A stretch of 11,492 nucleotides of DNA from Syntrophaceae bacterium (GCA_003165115.1 PLSJ01000197.1:19121-30612); one strand, 5' to 3'; shown: positions 1 through 5,443, numbered from the stretch's first letter. Notes: generated by a model not told the origin, from the sequence alone. Program-made: numbers and translations.

Positions 1-687
1 ATCATCGAGTTTTTCAAGACCCAGGTGAAGAAGCTCGATGTCAAGGTGAAGCTCTCGTCCGAGTTCGCCCCCGCCGACGCGGCCAGGATCAAGCCCGACG
101 CGGTGGTGCTCGCCGTCGGGGGCGAGCCCTCCTATCCCGACGTGCCCGGCTTCGACGACAGCGGCATAGTGACGAAGAGCAGCGACCTTTACGGCACGGT
201 CAGATCGCTTTTGAAGACCTTCGGCCCCAGGAAGCTGCGAGCCCTTACGAAGATGTGGATGCCCGTCGGGAAGAAGGTCGTCATCATCGGTGGCGCCATC
301 CAGGGGTGCCAGCTCGGCGAGTTTCTTACGAAGCTGGGCAGGAAAGTGACCATTGTCGACACCGCCCCGGAGATGGGCGCCGGGCTCTATCCGGAACGAA
401 AAACCCGCCTCTTTGCCTGGTTCGCCCGGAAGGACGTCACGCTCCTGCCCGGGGTCCAGCTTGTGGAGATCACGAAGAAGGGCCTCACCGTCAGGACGAA
501 GGAAGGCGAAGAGCGGTTCCTCGAGGCCCATAGCATCATTCCCGCCATGCCCTTCGTCCCGAACAGGAAGCTCTATGAGGAACTGAAAGACAAAGTCCCC
601 GAAATCTATTCAGTAGGGGACGGCGAGAACCCGGGCCTCATCCCGGACAGCACCTTCACGGGATGGCACGCGGGCAACAGCATATAG
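1..687 (+). CDS. FAD/NAD(P)-dependent oxidoreductase, Old Yellow Enzyme / 2,4-dienoyl-CoA reductase type, C-terminal part (5' truncated by window)
   Basis: The frame is open from base 1, so the GTG at 25 is internal and the gene begins upstream of the window. The visible 228 codons match the pyridine nucleotide-disulfide oxidoreductase half of the large iron-sulfur flavoenzymes of the 2,4-dienoyl-CoA reductase / bile-acid reductase (BaiCD-like) family. Visible marks are a dinucleotide-binding strand-loop with VVIIGGAIQG (about codons 95-104), an acidic strand end (TIVD) shortly after, a VVLAVGGEP segment near codon 36, and a C-terminal flavin-contact motif SVGDGENPG followed by a helix ending in WHAGNSI. 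Members transfer hydride from NAD(P)H through FAD, a 4Fe-4S cluster and FMN to an enoyl or dienoyl substrate; the FMN barrel half would lie upstream. The substrate cannot be read from this half. A strong terminator follows, so this is the last gene of its transcript. Confidence 0.88.
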   Translation: MIEFFKTQVKKLDVKVKLSSEFAPADAARIKPDAVVLAVGGEPSYPDVPGFDDSGIVTKSSDLYGTVRSLLKTFGPRKLRALTKMWMPVGKKVVIIGGAIQGCQLGEFLTKLGRKVTIVDTAPEMGAGLYPERKTRLFAWFARKDVTLLPGVQLVEITKKGLTVRTKEGEERFLEAHSIIPAMPFVPNRKLYEELKDKVPEIYSVGDGENPGLIPDSTFTGWHAGNSI

Positions 688-712
688 GTCGCCGCGCCTC
701 GCGGAAGAGGTA

Positions 713-754
713 AGCAAAAACCCCTGGGCGAAGAGCCGGGGGTTTTTGCTTTTT
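713..754 (+). terminator. Rho-independent terminator of the oxidoreductase gene
   Basis: A 12-bp perfect stem (713-724 with 739-750), AGCAAAAACCCC against GGGGTTTTTGCT, closes a 14-base loop and is followed directly by TTTT (751-754). It begins 25 bases after the stop codon. The A-rich/T-rich ends could also work for minus-strand transcription. Confidence 0.9.
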
Positions 755-766
755 GCCGGAGTCTGG

Positions 767-785
767 ACGGCCGCTCTTCGGCCGT
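767..785. repeat. Short perfect inverted repeat
   Basis: ACGGCCG and CGGCCGT form a 7-bp stem around a 5-base loop just beyond the terminator. No T-tract follows. The function is unknown; it could extend the terminator region. I see no gene between 755 and 935. Confidence 0.4.
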
Positions 786-935
786 TGCGGGTGTTTGCGG
801 ATACGTTTTTACCCGCGGCAACGTCAGAAACAGCGTGCCGCTTATGCGAAAGACTGTTGGAAACTTCGAAGGAGTTTCCGGATCAGGCAGGCTCCGCCGT
901 TATGAAACTCATTCCACTGTGCAGCATCATTCCGA

Positions 936-1109
936 TCACGCATCCTCTCCTATCTGACCGGCATTTGGTGACGTCTTCAGCATCGCTATGGCTGTATTCC
1001 GTGTTTCACCGGTTACGGGCCATGCAAGGAGTTGCGGGAACCTTTCGTGTAAGAGCCGTGACAGCTCGTCCTCCGAAAGCTGTTCATAGTGGTCGCATTC
1101 ATAACTCAT
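936..1109 (-). CDS. Small protein of unknown function (57 aa)
   Basis: I do not recognise this protein. It starts with MSYECDHYEQLSEDELSRLL, is rich in acidic residues in the first 20 positions, and has no signal peptide or membrane segment. The ATG at 1109 is chosen over an upstream in-frame ATG because a textbook AAGGAG lies 7 bases before it (1117-1122). A TTGACA-N18-TAAAAT promoter lies about 140 bases upstream on the same strand (1250-1279). The short size and isolated position leave room for a chance ORF, but the promoter, ribosome-binding site and start line up well. It is divergent from the acyl-CoA ligase region. The ATGAGTTAT start also occurs twice at phage-relic start codons on the minus strand (near 3150 and 3321), probably by chance. 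Confidence 0.45.
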   Translation of the reverse strand: MSYECDHYEQLSEDELSRLLHERFPQLLAWPVTGETRNTAIAMLKTSPNAGQIGEDA

Positions 1110-1249
1110 CGGTACGCTCCTTTGCGCTTCCCCGGAGCCACGGCAGGACATACACGCTGAAAGGACAGGCCAAACGTAGGATGGACGACCGGCCGTTCAT
1201 TAAAAACCGGCGGTTGCCTCATGGTGTATTCCCGGATTGTGGATACACT

Positions 1250-1279
1250 ATTTTACAATGTCCATTGTACCATTGTCAA
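1250..1279 (-). promoter_or_regulatory. Sigma70-type promoter reading toward the 57-aa small protein
   Basis: On the minus strand TTGACA (1274-1279) and TAAAAT (1250-1255) are separated by 18 bases. It matches the -35 consensus fully and the -10 at five of six positions. It points to the ORF starting at 1109, leaving a leader of about 130 bases. Confidence 0.5.
1255..1268. promoter_or_regulatory. Operator-like palindrome inside the promoter spacer
   Basis: ACAATG-TC-CATTGT is a perfect 6+6 palindrome with a 2-base centre, placed between the -35 and -10 of the minus-strand promoter; a third CATTGT half-site follows at 1271-1276. Dyads of this size and position are typical binding sites for dimeric repressors of the TetR or MarR type, which often control fatty-acid and aromatic acyl-CoA genes. 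No regulator gene is in the window, so the assignment is inference. Confidence 0.4.
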
Positions 1280-1307
1280 GCAGAATTTCTACGACCGTAC
1301 AAAGTTA

Positions 1308-1332
1308 TTGACACATACCAATATTCTATAAT
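1308..1332 (+). promoter_or_regulatory. Possible plus-strand promoter elements upstream of the ligase region (poor spacing)
   Basis: Perfect TTGACA (1308-1313) and TATAAT (1327-1332) hexamers occur, but only 13 bases apart, which is too short for a normal sigma70 promoter. One hexamer may pair with a weaker partner; GTTATT lies 17 bases before TATAAT. The AT-rich stretch 1300-1350 is the most promoter-like sequence ahead of the ligase. Confidence 0.3.
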
Positions 1333-1383
1333 TAACTGTTTATACCAATTGCATATAGCACACCTCTTTCTTAGGAGGGCTGC

Positions 1384-1473
1384 ATGAACGTTGTCCGCAA
1401 CATCGAGAAATCAGGCCCGCTTTTTTCCGACACCGCAACGTTCGTGCCCGACTATCTTATGGGGAAACCTTGA
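1384..1473 (+). pseudogene. 29-codon remnant of a paralogous acyl-CoA ligase 5' end (or leader ORF)
   Basis: A strong AGGAGGG (1373-1379) precedes an ATG that opens a 29-codon frame. Its first residues, MNVVRNIEKSGPLFSDTATF, align without gaps to the start of the downstream ligase, MNLARNLERSALFFPDRPAI, and the DNA also aligns over about 60 bases. After about 20 codons the similarity ends and the frame stops at TGA. The simplest reading is that a second ligase gene, or a tandem copy of its start, was deleted and left the ribosome-binding site and N-terminus. Because it keeps a better ribosome-binding site than the intact gene 56 bases downstream, it could still be translated and influence ligase expression. 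That role is inference. Confidence 0.55.
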
Positions 1474-1529
1474 GATGAGGACCTGAGAAATGACAAACAT
1501 CGGATGTCGTAAACATGGGAGATATTTAC

Positions 1530-3029
1530 ATGAACCTTGCTCGTAACCTGGAAAGGTCAGCCCTTTTTTTCCCCGACCGTCCAGCTATCAAGGAAGGTGA
1601 GATACCGATCACATATCAGGCGCTTAACACGCGGGCAAGCCGGGTCGCTGCGTCCCTAGTCAAAATGGGTGTGCGGCCGGGCGATCATATCGGCCTGTGC
1701 GCCCCTAATTCAGCAGACTGGATTGCCTTCTACTTCGGAGTGCTCAAGGCTGGCGCGGTGGCGGTCACCTTGTCCAGCGCACTCATGGGGGAGGAGCTGA
1801 CAGCACTCGCGAGCCATGCGAAACTACGGCTCATTCTCAGCGTGGAAGCCAAACTCAAGGAGTTAGAGCAACTAAAAAGTGACAGCGTCCTCGAAAAGGT
1901 TATCTGCCCTGGCGGAGACATGGAGCTTAAGGCTCTCATGACAGGAGACGCGGGTCCATTTAGCGCGTTCGACCGCGACCGGGTCGACACTGCGGCAATC
2001 CTCTACACCGGGGGCACAACAGGTATTCCGAAAGGCGCTATGCTGACCCACGAGGGCATCAACTATTCAAGTTATAGCATCGCCTACTACGAGCGGTCGG
2101 TCGAAACCGACGTCGCCCTCTGCTTTCTCCCTTTCAACCATGTGTTCGGTCAGTTGCATATTATGAACTCGACCATCCTCACGGCCGGCTGTCTGGAACT
2201 GTTGCCGACTTTCGACCTGGATCGCGTGCTCGCGATGCTGCAGCAGGGCAGGATAACCAAGTTCTTCGCCGTACCTACTGTCTATGTCCGGCTGCTCGGC
2301 CTTGACGACCTGAAGAAGAAACTGGGGAATGTGCGTTATTCCTTCTCGGCGGGGGCAAGCATGCCCATGGAGATTGTCAAACAATGGAAGGAGCGTACCG
2401 GTCTCGATATATTCGAGTCATATGGCATGACCGAGGCGATGCCGGTCACCTTTAACCATTATTATCCCTCTAAACACGGGGTCGGGTCGGTGGGAGAACC
2501 TGTCCACGGGGTGGAAGTCCAGATCAGGGATACTTCGGGAGCAATAATGAAGCAGGGCCACGAGGGTGAGGTCTGTATCAGGGGCCGGAGCGTGATGACC
2601 GCTTACGTGCATAACCCGGAGGCAACCCGCGGGGCCTTCTGGGAAGGCGGTTGGTTTCGCTCGGGCGATGTAGGTGTATTCGATCAGGACGACTACCTCT
2701 CCATAGTCGATAGGATTAAGGACTTGATCATCACCGGGGGCGAAAACGTATACCCCCGGGAGGTAGAAGAGGCCCTGTACGCCGTACCCGAAGTCGAAGA
2801 GTGTGCGATCATTGGCCTTCCGGACAAAGAGTGGGGCGAGCGTGTAGTCGCTTTCGTCGTCCCGAAACAGGGAGCATCTGTCCAGCCCGACACGGTGAAG
2901 CGCTTCCTGAAGTCGCGCCTGTCCGCCTTCAAAGTACCCAAGGAGTATATTATAGTCAATGAATTGCCCAAGAGCGCTGCAGGCAAGATCCTGAAACGGG
3001 ACTTAAGAAAACAGCACCTCCAGAAATAG
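1530..3029 (+). CDS. AMP-forming acyl-CoA synthetase / long-chain-fatty-acid-CoA ligase family (499 aa)
   Basis: Adenylate-forming enzyme of the ANL superfamily. It activates a carboxylic acid with ATP to an acyl-AMP and transfers the acyl group to coenzyme A. All core motifs are present and in order: the P-loop YTGGTTGIPKG (residues 159-169), the acyl-pocket segment FLPFNHVFGQ near 200, SAGASMP near 275, the adenine motif ESYGMTE (296-302), SGD with the ribose-binding Asp at 379, the hinge region DRIKDLIITGGENVYP (394-409), and the catalytic lysine K486 in SAAGKILKR. Length is normal for the family. The ATG at 1530 is chosen because GGGAG sits 8 bases before it and the resulting MNLARNLERS start fits the family; an ATG at 1515 is in frame but has no site. 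The substrate (fatty or aromatic acid) cannot be decided by eye. No terminator is obvious downstream. It is intact, in contrast with the neighbouring phage relic. Confidence 0.92.
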   Translation: MNLARNLERSALFFPDRPAIKEGEIPITYQALNTRASRVAASLVKMGVRPGDHIGLCAPNSADWIAFYFGVLKAGAVAVTLSSALMGEELTALASHAKLRLILSVEAKLKELEQLKSDSVLEKVICPGGDMELKALMTGDAGPFSAFDRDRVDTAAILYTGGTTGIPKGAMLTHEGINYSSYSIAYYERSVETDVALCFLPFNHVFGQLHIMNSTILTAGCLELLPTFDLDRVLAMLQQGRITKFFAVPTVYVRLLGLDDLKKKLGNVRYSFSAGASMPMEIVKQWKERTGLDIFESYGMTEAMPVTFNHYYPSKHGVGSVGEPVHGVEVQIRDTSGAIMKQGHEGEVCIRGRSVMTAYVHNPEATRGAFWEGGWFRSGDVGVFDQDDYLSIVDRIKDLIITGGENVYPREVEEALYAVPEVEECAIIGLPDKEWGERVVAFVVPKQGASVQPDTVKRFLKSRLSAFKVPKEYIIVNELPKSAAGKILKRDLRKQHLQK

Positions 3030-3261
3030 AGCAAAGACGACCGTCCAAATGCATATTGTTATTTGATTAACGATAAAGGACGCGTTCAAACACCAACACC
3101 AGTGTGAATGGGCTTTTAGCTGCCGGTCCGCATCCGTCGAATAACTCATCCATCCCACACGAGTCTTGGCAACGGTTGCTTTCATTTGATCCCTGCAAGC
3201 CTTCCATGAAGCCCCGCCAAAATTCCCGATTCATGACATTTCCGTTACTACCAGTTTCTTA
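3030..3261. other. Intergenic stretch between ligase and phage relic, no gene supported
   Basis: About 230 bases with no convincing ORF, terminator or RNA. A 60-codon minus-strand frame (3003-3185) overlaps the ligase 3' end and resembles nothing I know. The stretch probably contains the broken edge of the phage relic. Confidence 0.5.
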
Positions 3262-3333
3262 CTAAACCGCCCTTTTACCCCGGTTGACCGCTCTCCGATC
3301 CGGGAGCAGTTGATAACTCATTATCACCATCAT
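3262..3333 (-). pseudogene. Truncated next gene of the phage operon (23 codons)
   Basis: The ATG at 3333 overlaps the TGA of the preceding ORF in the same ATGA arrangement used elsewhere in this operon, so a further gene once followed. The frame starts MMVIMSYQLLPDRR and stops after 23 codons without a recognisable domain. It marks where the phage operon breaks off; in inoviruses the assembly ATPase (Zot/pI) commonly lies in this downstream part, but nothing here resembles it. Confidence 0.35.
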
Positions 3334-3482
3334 GCTCCGTCACCGCAGGCGAGCCGTCGCGCCCCCACGTACCAACCCGGACCCATGCCGAGCAGCCCGA
3401 CCGTCCCGCTCATGACCTGACCGAAGGCCAGGGAAGGCCCAAGGATCAGCAGCACCAGGAGCACCGCACAAGCCTTTCTCAT
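3330..3482 (-). CDS. Small secreted protein of the phage relic (50 aa, probably truncated)
   Basis: It begins with a clear signal peptide: MRKACAVLLVLLILGPSLAF, ending in an AFG-Q cleavage-like site near residue 22. About 28 residues follow, rich in glycine (VGLLGMGPGW), before the stop. The start overlaps the stop of the upstream 36-aa ORF as ATGA, so translation is coupled. The position after several minor coat-like genes suggests a virion or export protein cut short. Function unknown. Confidence 0.5.
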   Translation of the reverse strand: MRKACAVLLVLLILGPSLAFGQVMSGTVGLLGMGPGWYVGARRLACGDGA

Positions 3483-3589
3483 CGGATCACCCCCGCCCAT
3501 ATCGCTATATGCTTGATCGCGCCCACCAGGAACAACACGCCGAGCATCCCGAGGATAAGCGCCCATTTCCGAATCTTGCCGAAGTCCAT
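3479..3589 (-). CDS. Tiny single-pass membrane protein of the phage relic (36 aa)
   Basis: MDFGKIRKW is followed by a hydrophobic helix (about residues 10-24, ALILGMLGVLFLVGA) and a second amphipathic, mostly hydrophobic tail. It starts 2 bases after the preceding stop and ends in an ATGA overlap with the next start. Size and topology fit a minor coat protein or phage membrane protein of the pVII/pIX kind, but sequences this short cannot be assigned by eye. Confidence 0.5.
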   Translation of the reverse strand: MDFGKIRKWALILGMLGVLFLVGAIKHIAIWAGVIR

Positions 3590-3591
3590 AG

Positions 3592-3732
3592 TCACACCTT
3601 CTTGAATATCTTGGCGATGAGGAAGAACATACCGACCGCCGCTGCCAGGGGAACGAACAAGGCCCCGTAGGAGAGCAATTCACCGATAAGCGCGTTTCCG
3701 TCGATGCCTGGAGGAAGCCCGAGGAAGCTCAT
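3592..3732 (-). CDS. Small membrane protein of the phage relic (46 aa)
   Basis: The ATG at 3732 overlaps the stop of the pIII-like frame (ATGA). An N-terminal polar part, MSFLGLPPGIDGNALIGELL, is followed by one membrane helix (ALFVPLAAAVGMFFLIAKIF, residues 25-44) and a basic KKV end. Membrane helix plus basic tail is typical of inovirus coat proteins; a minor coat role (pVI-like position after pIII) is inference. An in-frame extension up to 3828 lacks a ribosome-binding site and overlaps the upstream coding frame, so it is rejected. Confidence 0.55.
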   Translation of the reverse strand: MSFLGLPPGIDGNALIGELLSYGALFVPLAAAVGMFFLIAKIFKKV

Positions 3733-4237
3733 ATGAACCGACCCCCGGCAGCTATGGAGAAAGCGACCATCGTCGCCACGCCCGCCAGAAAGGACAGGAG
3801 CCGACCGCCGTTCGATCCCTCTTGACACGTCATCGTCGCCCCGGTAAGAGCAGCGTCAGGAGCCAGGGCCACGGTCACCACGCCCGAAGCGTCAGCCTGA
3901 GCCTCTACTGGACCGAGGCAGAGCCGGGCGAGGCAGGGACCGCATACCCGACCGAGCCAGCACCGCCGAACACGGACCCAAGAGAATCACCCGACGCTGT
4001 CAGCTGGAGCGTGCACACGTACTGAGTACCGGCCACCAGGCCCGACGCCTGAACCGTGCTCAATGCTGCGTGCGAAGATCCTGATAGATCCACGAGAAGC
4101 AGCCCGAGCACGAACACGCCGAGCTTACCCATCCGCCCGAGCACCCCGAGGGCCACGCCGATAATCATCCCCGCAATCCACCCGCACATGACCAGGCCCG
4201 CGCCATAGCCGAACCACATCACATTGAAAGAGATCAT
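3729..4237 (-). pseudogene. pIII-like adsorption/minor coat protein gene of the phage relic, frameshifted
   Basis: The first frame (4237-3905, 110 codons) begins with two hydrophobic segments. The second (from Met at 4132: MGKLGVFVLGLLLVDL, ending SSHA) reads as a good signal peptide, so a separate gene may start there. An exported, beta-like Thr/Ser/Gly-rich part follows, containing one cysteine. At TAG (3905-3907) it stops, but in the -1 frame the chain continues naturally as VEAQADASGVVTVALAPDAA, with a second cysteine, and ends in a C-terminal membrane helix (LLSFLAGVATMVAFSIAAG) at 3729. Signal peptide, outer domain and C-terminal anchor is the layout of inovirus pIII. One lost base near 3907 explains the break; there is no canonical slippery heptamer. 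Start and stop overlap both neighbours (ATGA at 4234 and 3729). Confidence 0.55.
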
Positions 4238-4524
4238 GGCCTGTCACCACCCATGTCAACGTGCGTGCCTATGCCCCTTGTCTTATACGTCCGTTCATAC
4301 AGCCCGGTCTTGTACCTCTTGACCGCGTATTCCTGGAACTCCGTTTCCGAGAAGACCCCGCCGTCAGCCTCCTTGCGGTGATCGCCCAGGAGAAGCGCCG
4401 AGACGACACCCACGCCCACCGCGATAAGCAGACACCCTAGCGCCGCGATAATGACCGTATACGCATCCGCGGTTATGCCCGTGATGCCCGACAGCACGGA
4501 GTTAAAGATTGTCGAGATGTCCAT
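4234..4524 (-). CDS. Membrane protein of the phage relic (96 aa)
   Basis: The N-terminus MDISTIFNSVLSGITGIT leads into one long membrane helix (about residues 21-46, AYTVIIAALGCLLIAVGVGV). A charged 50-residue tail follows (HRKEADGG, KRYKTGLYERTYKTRG), presumably cytoplasmic. A GGGGGG ribosome-binding-like run sits 4 bases before the ATG, and its stop overlaps the next start (ATGA). It is the first gene after the coat gene and its hairpin, the place of minor coat proteins in filamentous phages. Exact role unknown. Confidence 0.55.
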   Translation of the reverse strand: MDISTIFNSVLSGITGITADAYTVIIAALGCLLIAVGVGVVSALLLGDHRKEADGGVFSETEFQEYAVKRYKTGLYERTYKTRGIGTHVDMGGDRP

Positions 4525-4546
4525 AAAGCCCCCCTATGATGAAGGA

Positions 4547-4577
4547 GGGGGAGCGTCCTAAAGGAAGGCGCACCCCC
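4547..4577 (-). terminator. Stem-loop between coat gene and downstream genes (partial terminator)
   Basis: Arms 4547-4558 and 4567-4577 pair as GGGGG/CCCCC, GCG/CGC and CC/GG with one mismatch and one bulge around an 8-base loop. The minus-strand T-tract is poor. In Ff phages a terminator after the major coat gene VIII limits expression of downstream genes; the same position here suggests the same job. Confidence 0.45.
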
Positions 4578-4587
4578 AGGGCAGAGA

Positions 4588-4779
4588 TTAGGCCCTACCA
4601 AGGCAGCGCTTGAGCACCTTGAAGGCGAGGAAGGCGACCAGAATGGCGATCAGAGTCACGAGGAGAGCGGTTGCGTTCGTGCTCGCCGTGGTTGCCGCAG
4701 TGGTGGCAGAACTCCACACGTCCGTTCCATCCGCGAAGACGCGGCCACCCGCCGAAGAAGCTTCCGCGTCGATCCCCAA
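4588..4779 (-). CDS. Major coat protein, inovirus pVIII-like
   Basis: The product has the layout of a filamentous-phage major coat protein: a small acidic, Ala/Thr/Ser-rich N-terminal part (DGTDVWSSATTAATTASTNA), one membrane helix (LLVTLIAILVAFLAFKVL) and a basic end (KRCLGRA). If cleaved at VFA-DG, the mature chain would be 47 residues, close to the 50 of Ff pVIII. The segment before that point (start chosen: TTG at 4779) has no hydrophobic core, so no real signal peptide is visible. Either the protein inserts without one, as known for phage Pf3, or the leader was lost. The start lies inside the out-of-frame 3' part of the replication gene, an overlap of about 120 bases, which suggests a deletion joined the two genes. 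A stem-loop follows the stop. Confidence 0.6.
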   Translation of the reverse strand: MGIDAEASSAGGRVFADGTDVWSSATTAATTASTNATALLVTLIAILVAFLAFKVLKRCLGRA

Positions 4780-5106
4780 AAGCGGCCGACCTCTTTGTAC
4801 TCGTCAGGCACCTTCTTTTGGTCCGCCTTTTTCAGATAGGAGAAGAGATAGCGAAGCAGCCTGTTCTTATCCCCCTCTATCCCCCTCTATCCCCTCGACC
4901 CTCGTACCCGCGCACAAGTGCTTTACATCCCCGGACCCCACGATATTGAACCAGTGTCTTGCAACCTCATCCTTGGGAACAAACCCCGAGACGAGAATAT
5001 GAAAGTGAGGAGCACCCCTTTTCTGAAACTCAAGAACCCAGCAGTACGAGCAGTTAAGGCGTCTCAAGTACTGTAGGAAACTGTTCAGCTGCTTCTTGAG
5101 GACCAT
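4656..5106 (-). pseudogene. HUH rolling-circle replication initiator (phage Rep/pII-like), N-terminally short and frameshifted
   Basis: The first frame (5106-4867, 79 codons) carries the metal-binding HUH motif in WVLEFQKRGAPHFHILVSG (H34, H36). It then runs into a 10-base tandem repeat and stops at TAA. In another frame the homology continues as NRLLRYLFSYLKKADQKKVP, the tyrosine motif (Y and K of motif 3), then EYKEVGRFWG, a signature I associate with phage and plasmid Rep proteins, ending at 4656. Removing one 10-base unit puts both halves in one frame. Motif 1 (a FLTLTY-like strand normally about 40-60 residues before HUH) is missing, because an in-frame TGA lies 9 bases upstream of the ATG. 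Rep would nick the plus-strand origin and covalently bind DNA through the tyrosine, so the first frame alone cannot be active. Confidence 0.72.
4871..4890. repeat. 10-bp tandem repeat causing the Rep frameshift
   Basis: Two perfect adjacent copies of CCCCCTCTAT (plus strand), with a further partial copy (CCCCTC) after them. The unit length is not a multiple of three, so copy number sets the reading frame of the overlapping Rep gene; one unit fewer gives an open frame through VEGIEGDKN. This is a classic slipped-strand substrate. Confidence 0.85.
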
Positions 5107-5125
5107 AACACCTCACCTGTTTTTT

Positions 5126-5171
5126 GCCACCCGGAAGGCCCGCCAAGACTCGCCGGGTGGCTTTCTTTCTT
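5126..5171 (+). terminator. Strong hairpin with plus-strand T-tract in the Rep leader
   Basis: GCCACCCGG (5126-5134) pairs with CCGGGTGGC (5153-5161), 9 bp perfect, followed by TTTCTTTCTT. On the plus strand this is a good intrinsic terminator, but no plus-strand gene ends here. On the minus strand it sits about 20 bases before the Rep start, so it may instead be an origin, packaging or leader hairpin of the phage relic. Confidence 0.5.
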
Positions 5172-5192
5172 CCTACTTCACTTCACAAACGC

Positions 5193-5229
5193 AAAAAGAC
5201 GCCTCCAGTCCGTAGACCTCGGGCGTCTT
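5193..5229 (-). terminator. Intrinsic terminator, minus strand
   Basis: AAGACGCC (5196-5203) and GGCGTCTT (5222-5229) form an 8-bp stem; read on the minus strand the 3' arm runs into TTTTT. It lies downstream of the tRNA 3' fragment on the same strand, where a tRNA transcript would end. It may also act with the neighbouring hairpins as part of a phage intergenic region. Confidence 0.5.
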
Positions 5230-5275
5230 AATTTTCTCGTTTCTATTAGGTTTCTACAGGCAGATAAAGACGACC

Positions 5276-5342
5276 ACCGGCCAGAACTTAGGCCGGTTCC
5301 ATTCCTGCCAGGGCCACAAGCCAGTGACAGTCTGGTGACAGT
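5276..5342. repeat. Hairpin plus 11-bp-spaced direct repeat, candidate origin/control region
   Basis: ACCGGCC (5276-5282) and GGCCGGT (5291-5297) form a perfect 7-bp stem around 8 bases. Next to it GTGACAGT occurs twice (5324-5331 and 5335-5342), starting 11 bp apart, that is one helical turn, as in iterons or paired protein sites. With the two hairpins at 5126-5229 this gives three hairpins upstream of a rolling-circle Rep. The origin role is inference. Confidence 0.35.
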
Positions 5343-5392
5343 TTTTAAGGGGTGTTTGTTACTGTAAATACCTGAAAATACAAGGCATGATG

Positions 5393-5434
5393 TGGTGCCG
5401 AAGGCGGGAATCGAACCCGCCTTCCACGGCACCA
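5393..5434 (-). other. tRNA 3' fragment (probably tRNA-Leu), attachment-site scar
   Basis: Read on the minus strand this ends with a complete T-arm (GCGGG, TTCGATT, CCCGC), the 3' acceptor strand CTTCGGC, discriminator A and encoded CCA (5393-5395). No D-arm, anticodon arm or usual 5' half lies upstream, so it is not a whole tRNA. The acceptor strand matches the usual end of bacterial tRNA-Leu (5' arm GCCGAAG). Tyrosine integrases use such 3' ends as attB, leaving a fragment at one end of the island. By that rule the inserted element lies at higher coordinates, with the intact tRNA outside the window. The GGTGCCG upstream of the T-arm also pairs with the 3' end, giving a 15-bp hairpin with a TGG bulge. 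Confidence 0.7.
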
Positions 5435-5443
5435 TAAATCGTG

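Noticed and set aside
606..1387. Long frames across the terminator and intergenic region (746-1387 plus, 606-821 minus)
   Set aside because: They cross the terminator and a regulatory region, have no ribosome-binding site and show biased, low-quality composition.
3003..3185. 60-codon minus-strand frame with MSYSTDADRQ
   Set aside because: It overlaps the 3' end of the ligase, resembles no family and has only a weak ribosome-binding site.
1101..3329. ATGAGTTAT (minus strand) at three start-like positions (1109, about 3150, about 3321)
   Set aside because: Nine bases shared without further similarity around them; probably coincidence.
4871..4890. CRISPR-like repeat
   Set aside because: Only two or three adjacent 10-bp units with no spacers; it is a simple tandem repeat. 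No CRISPR array exists in the window despite the Cas4-like domain.
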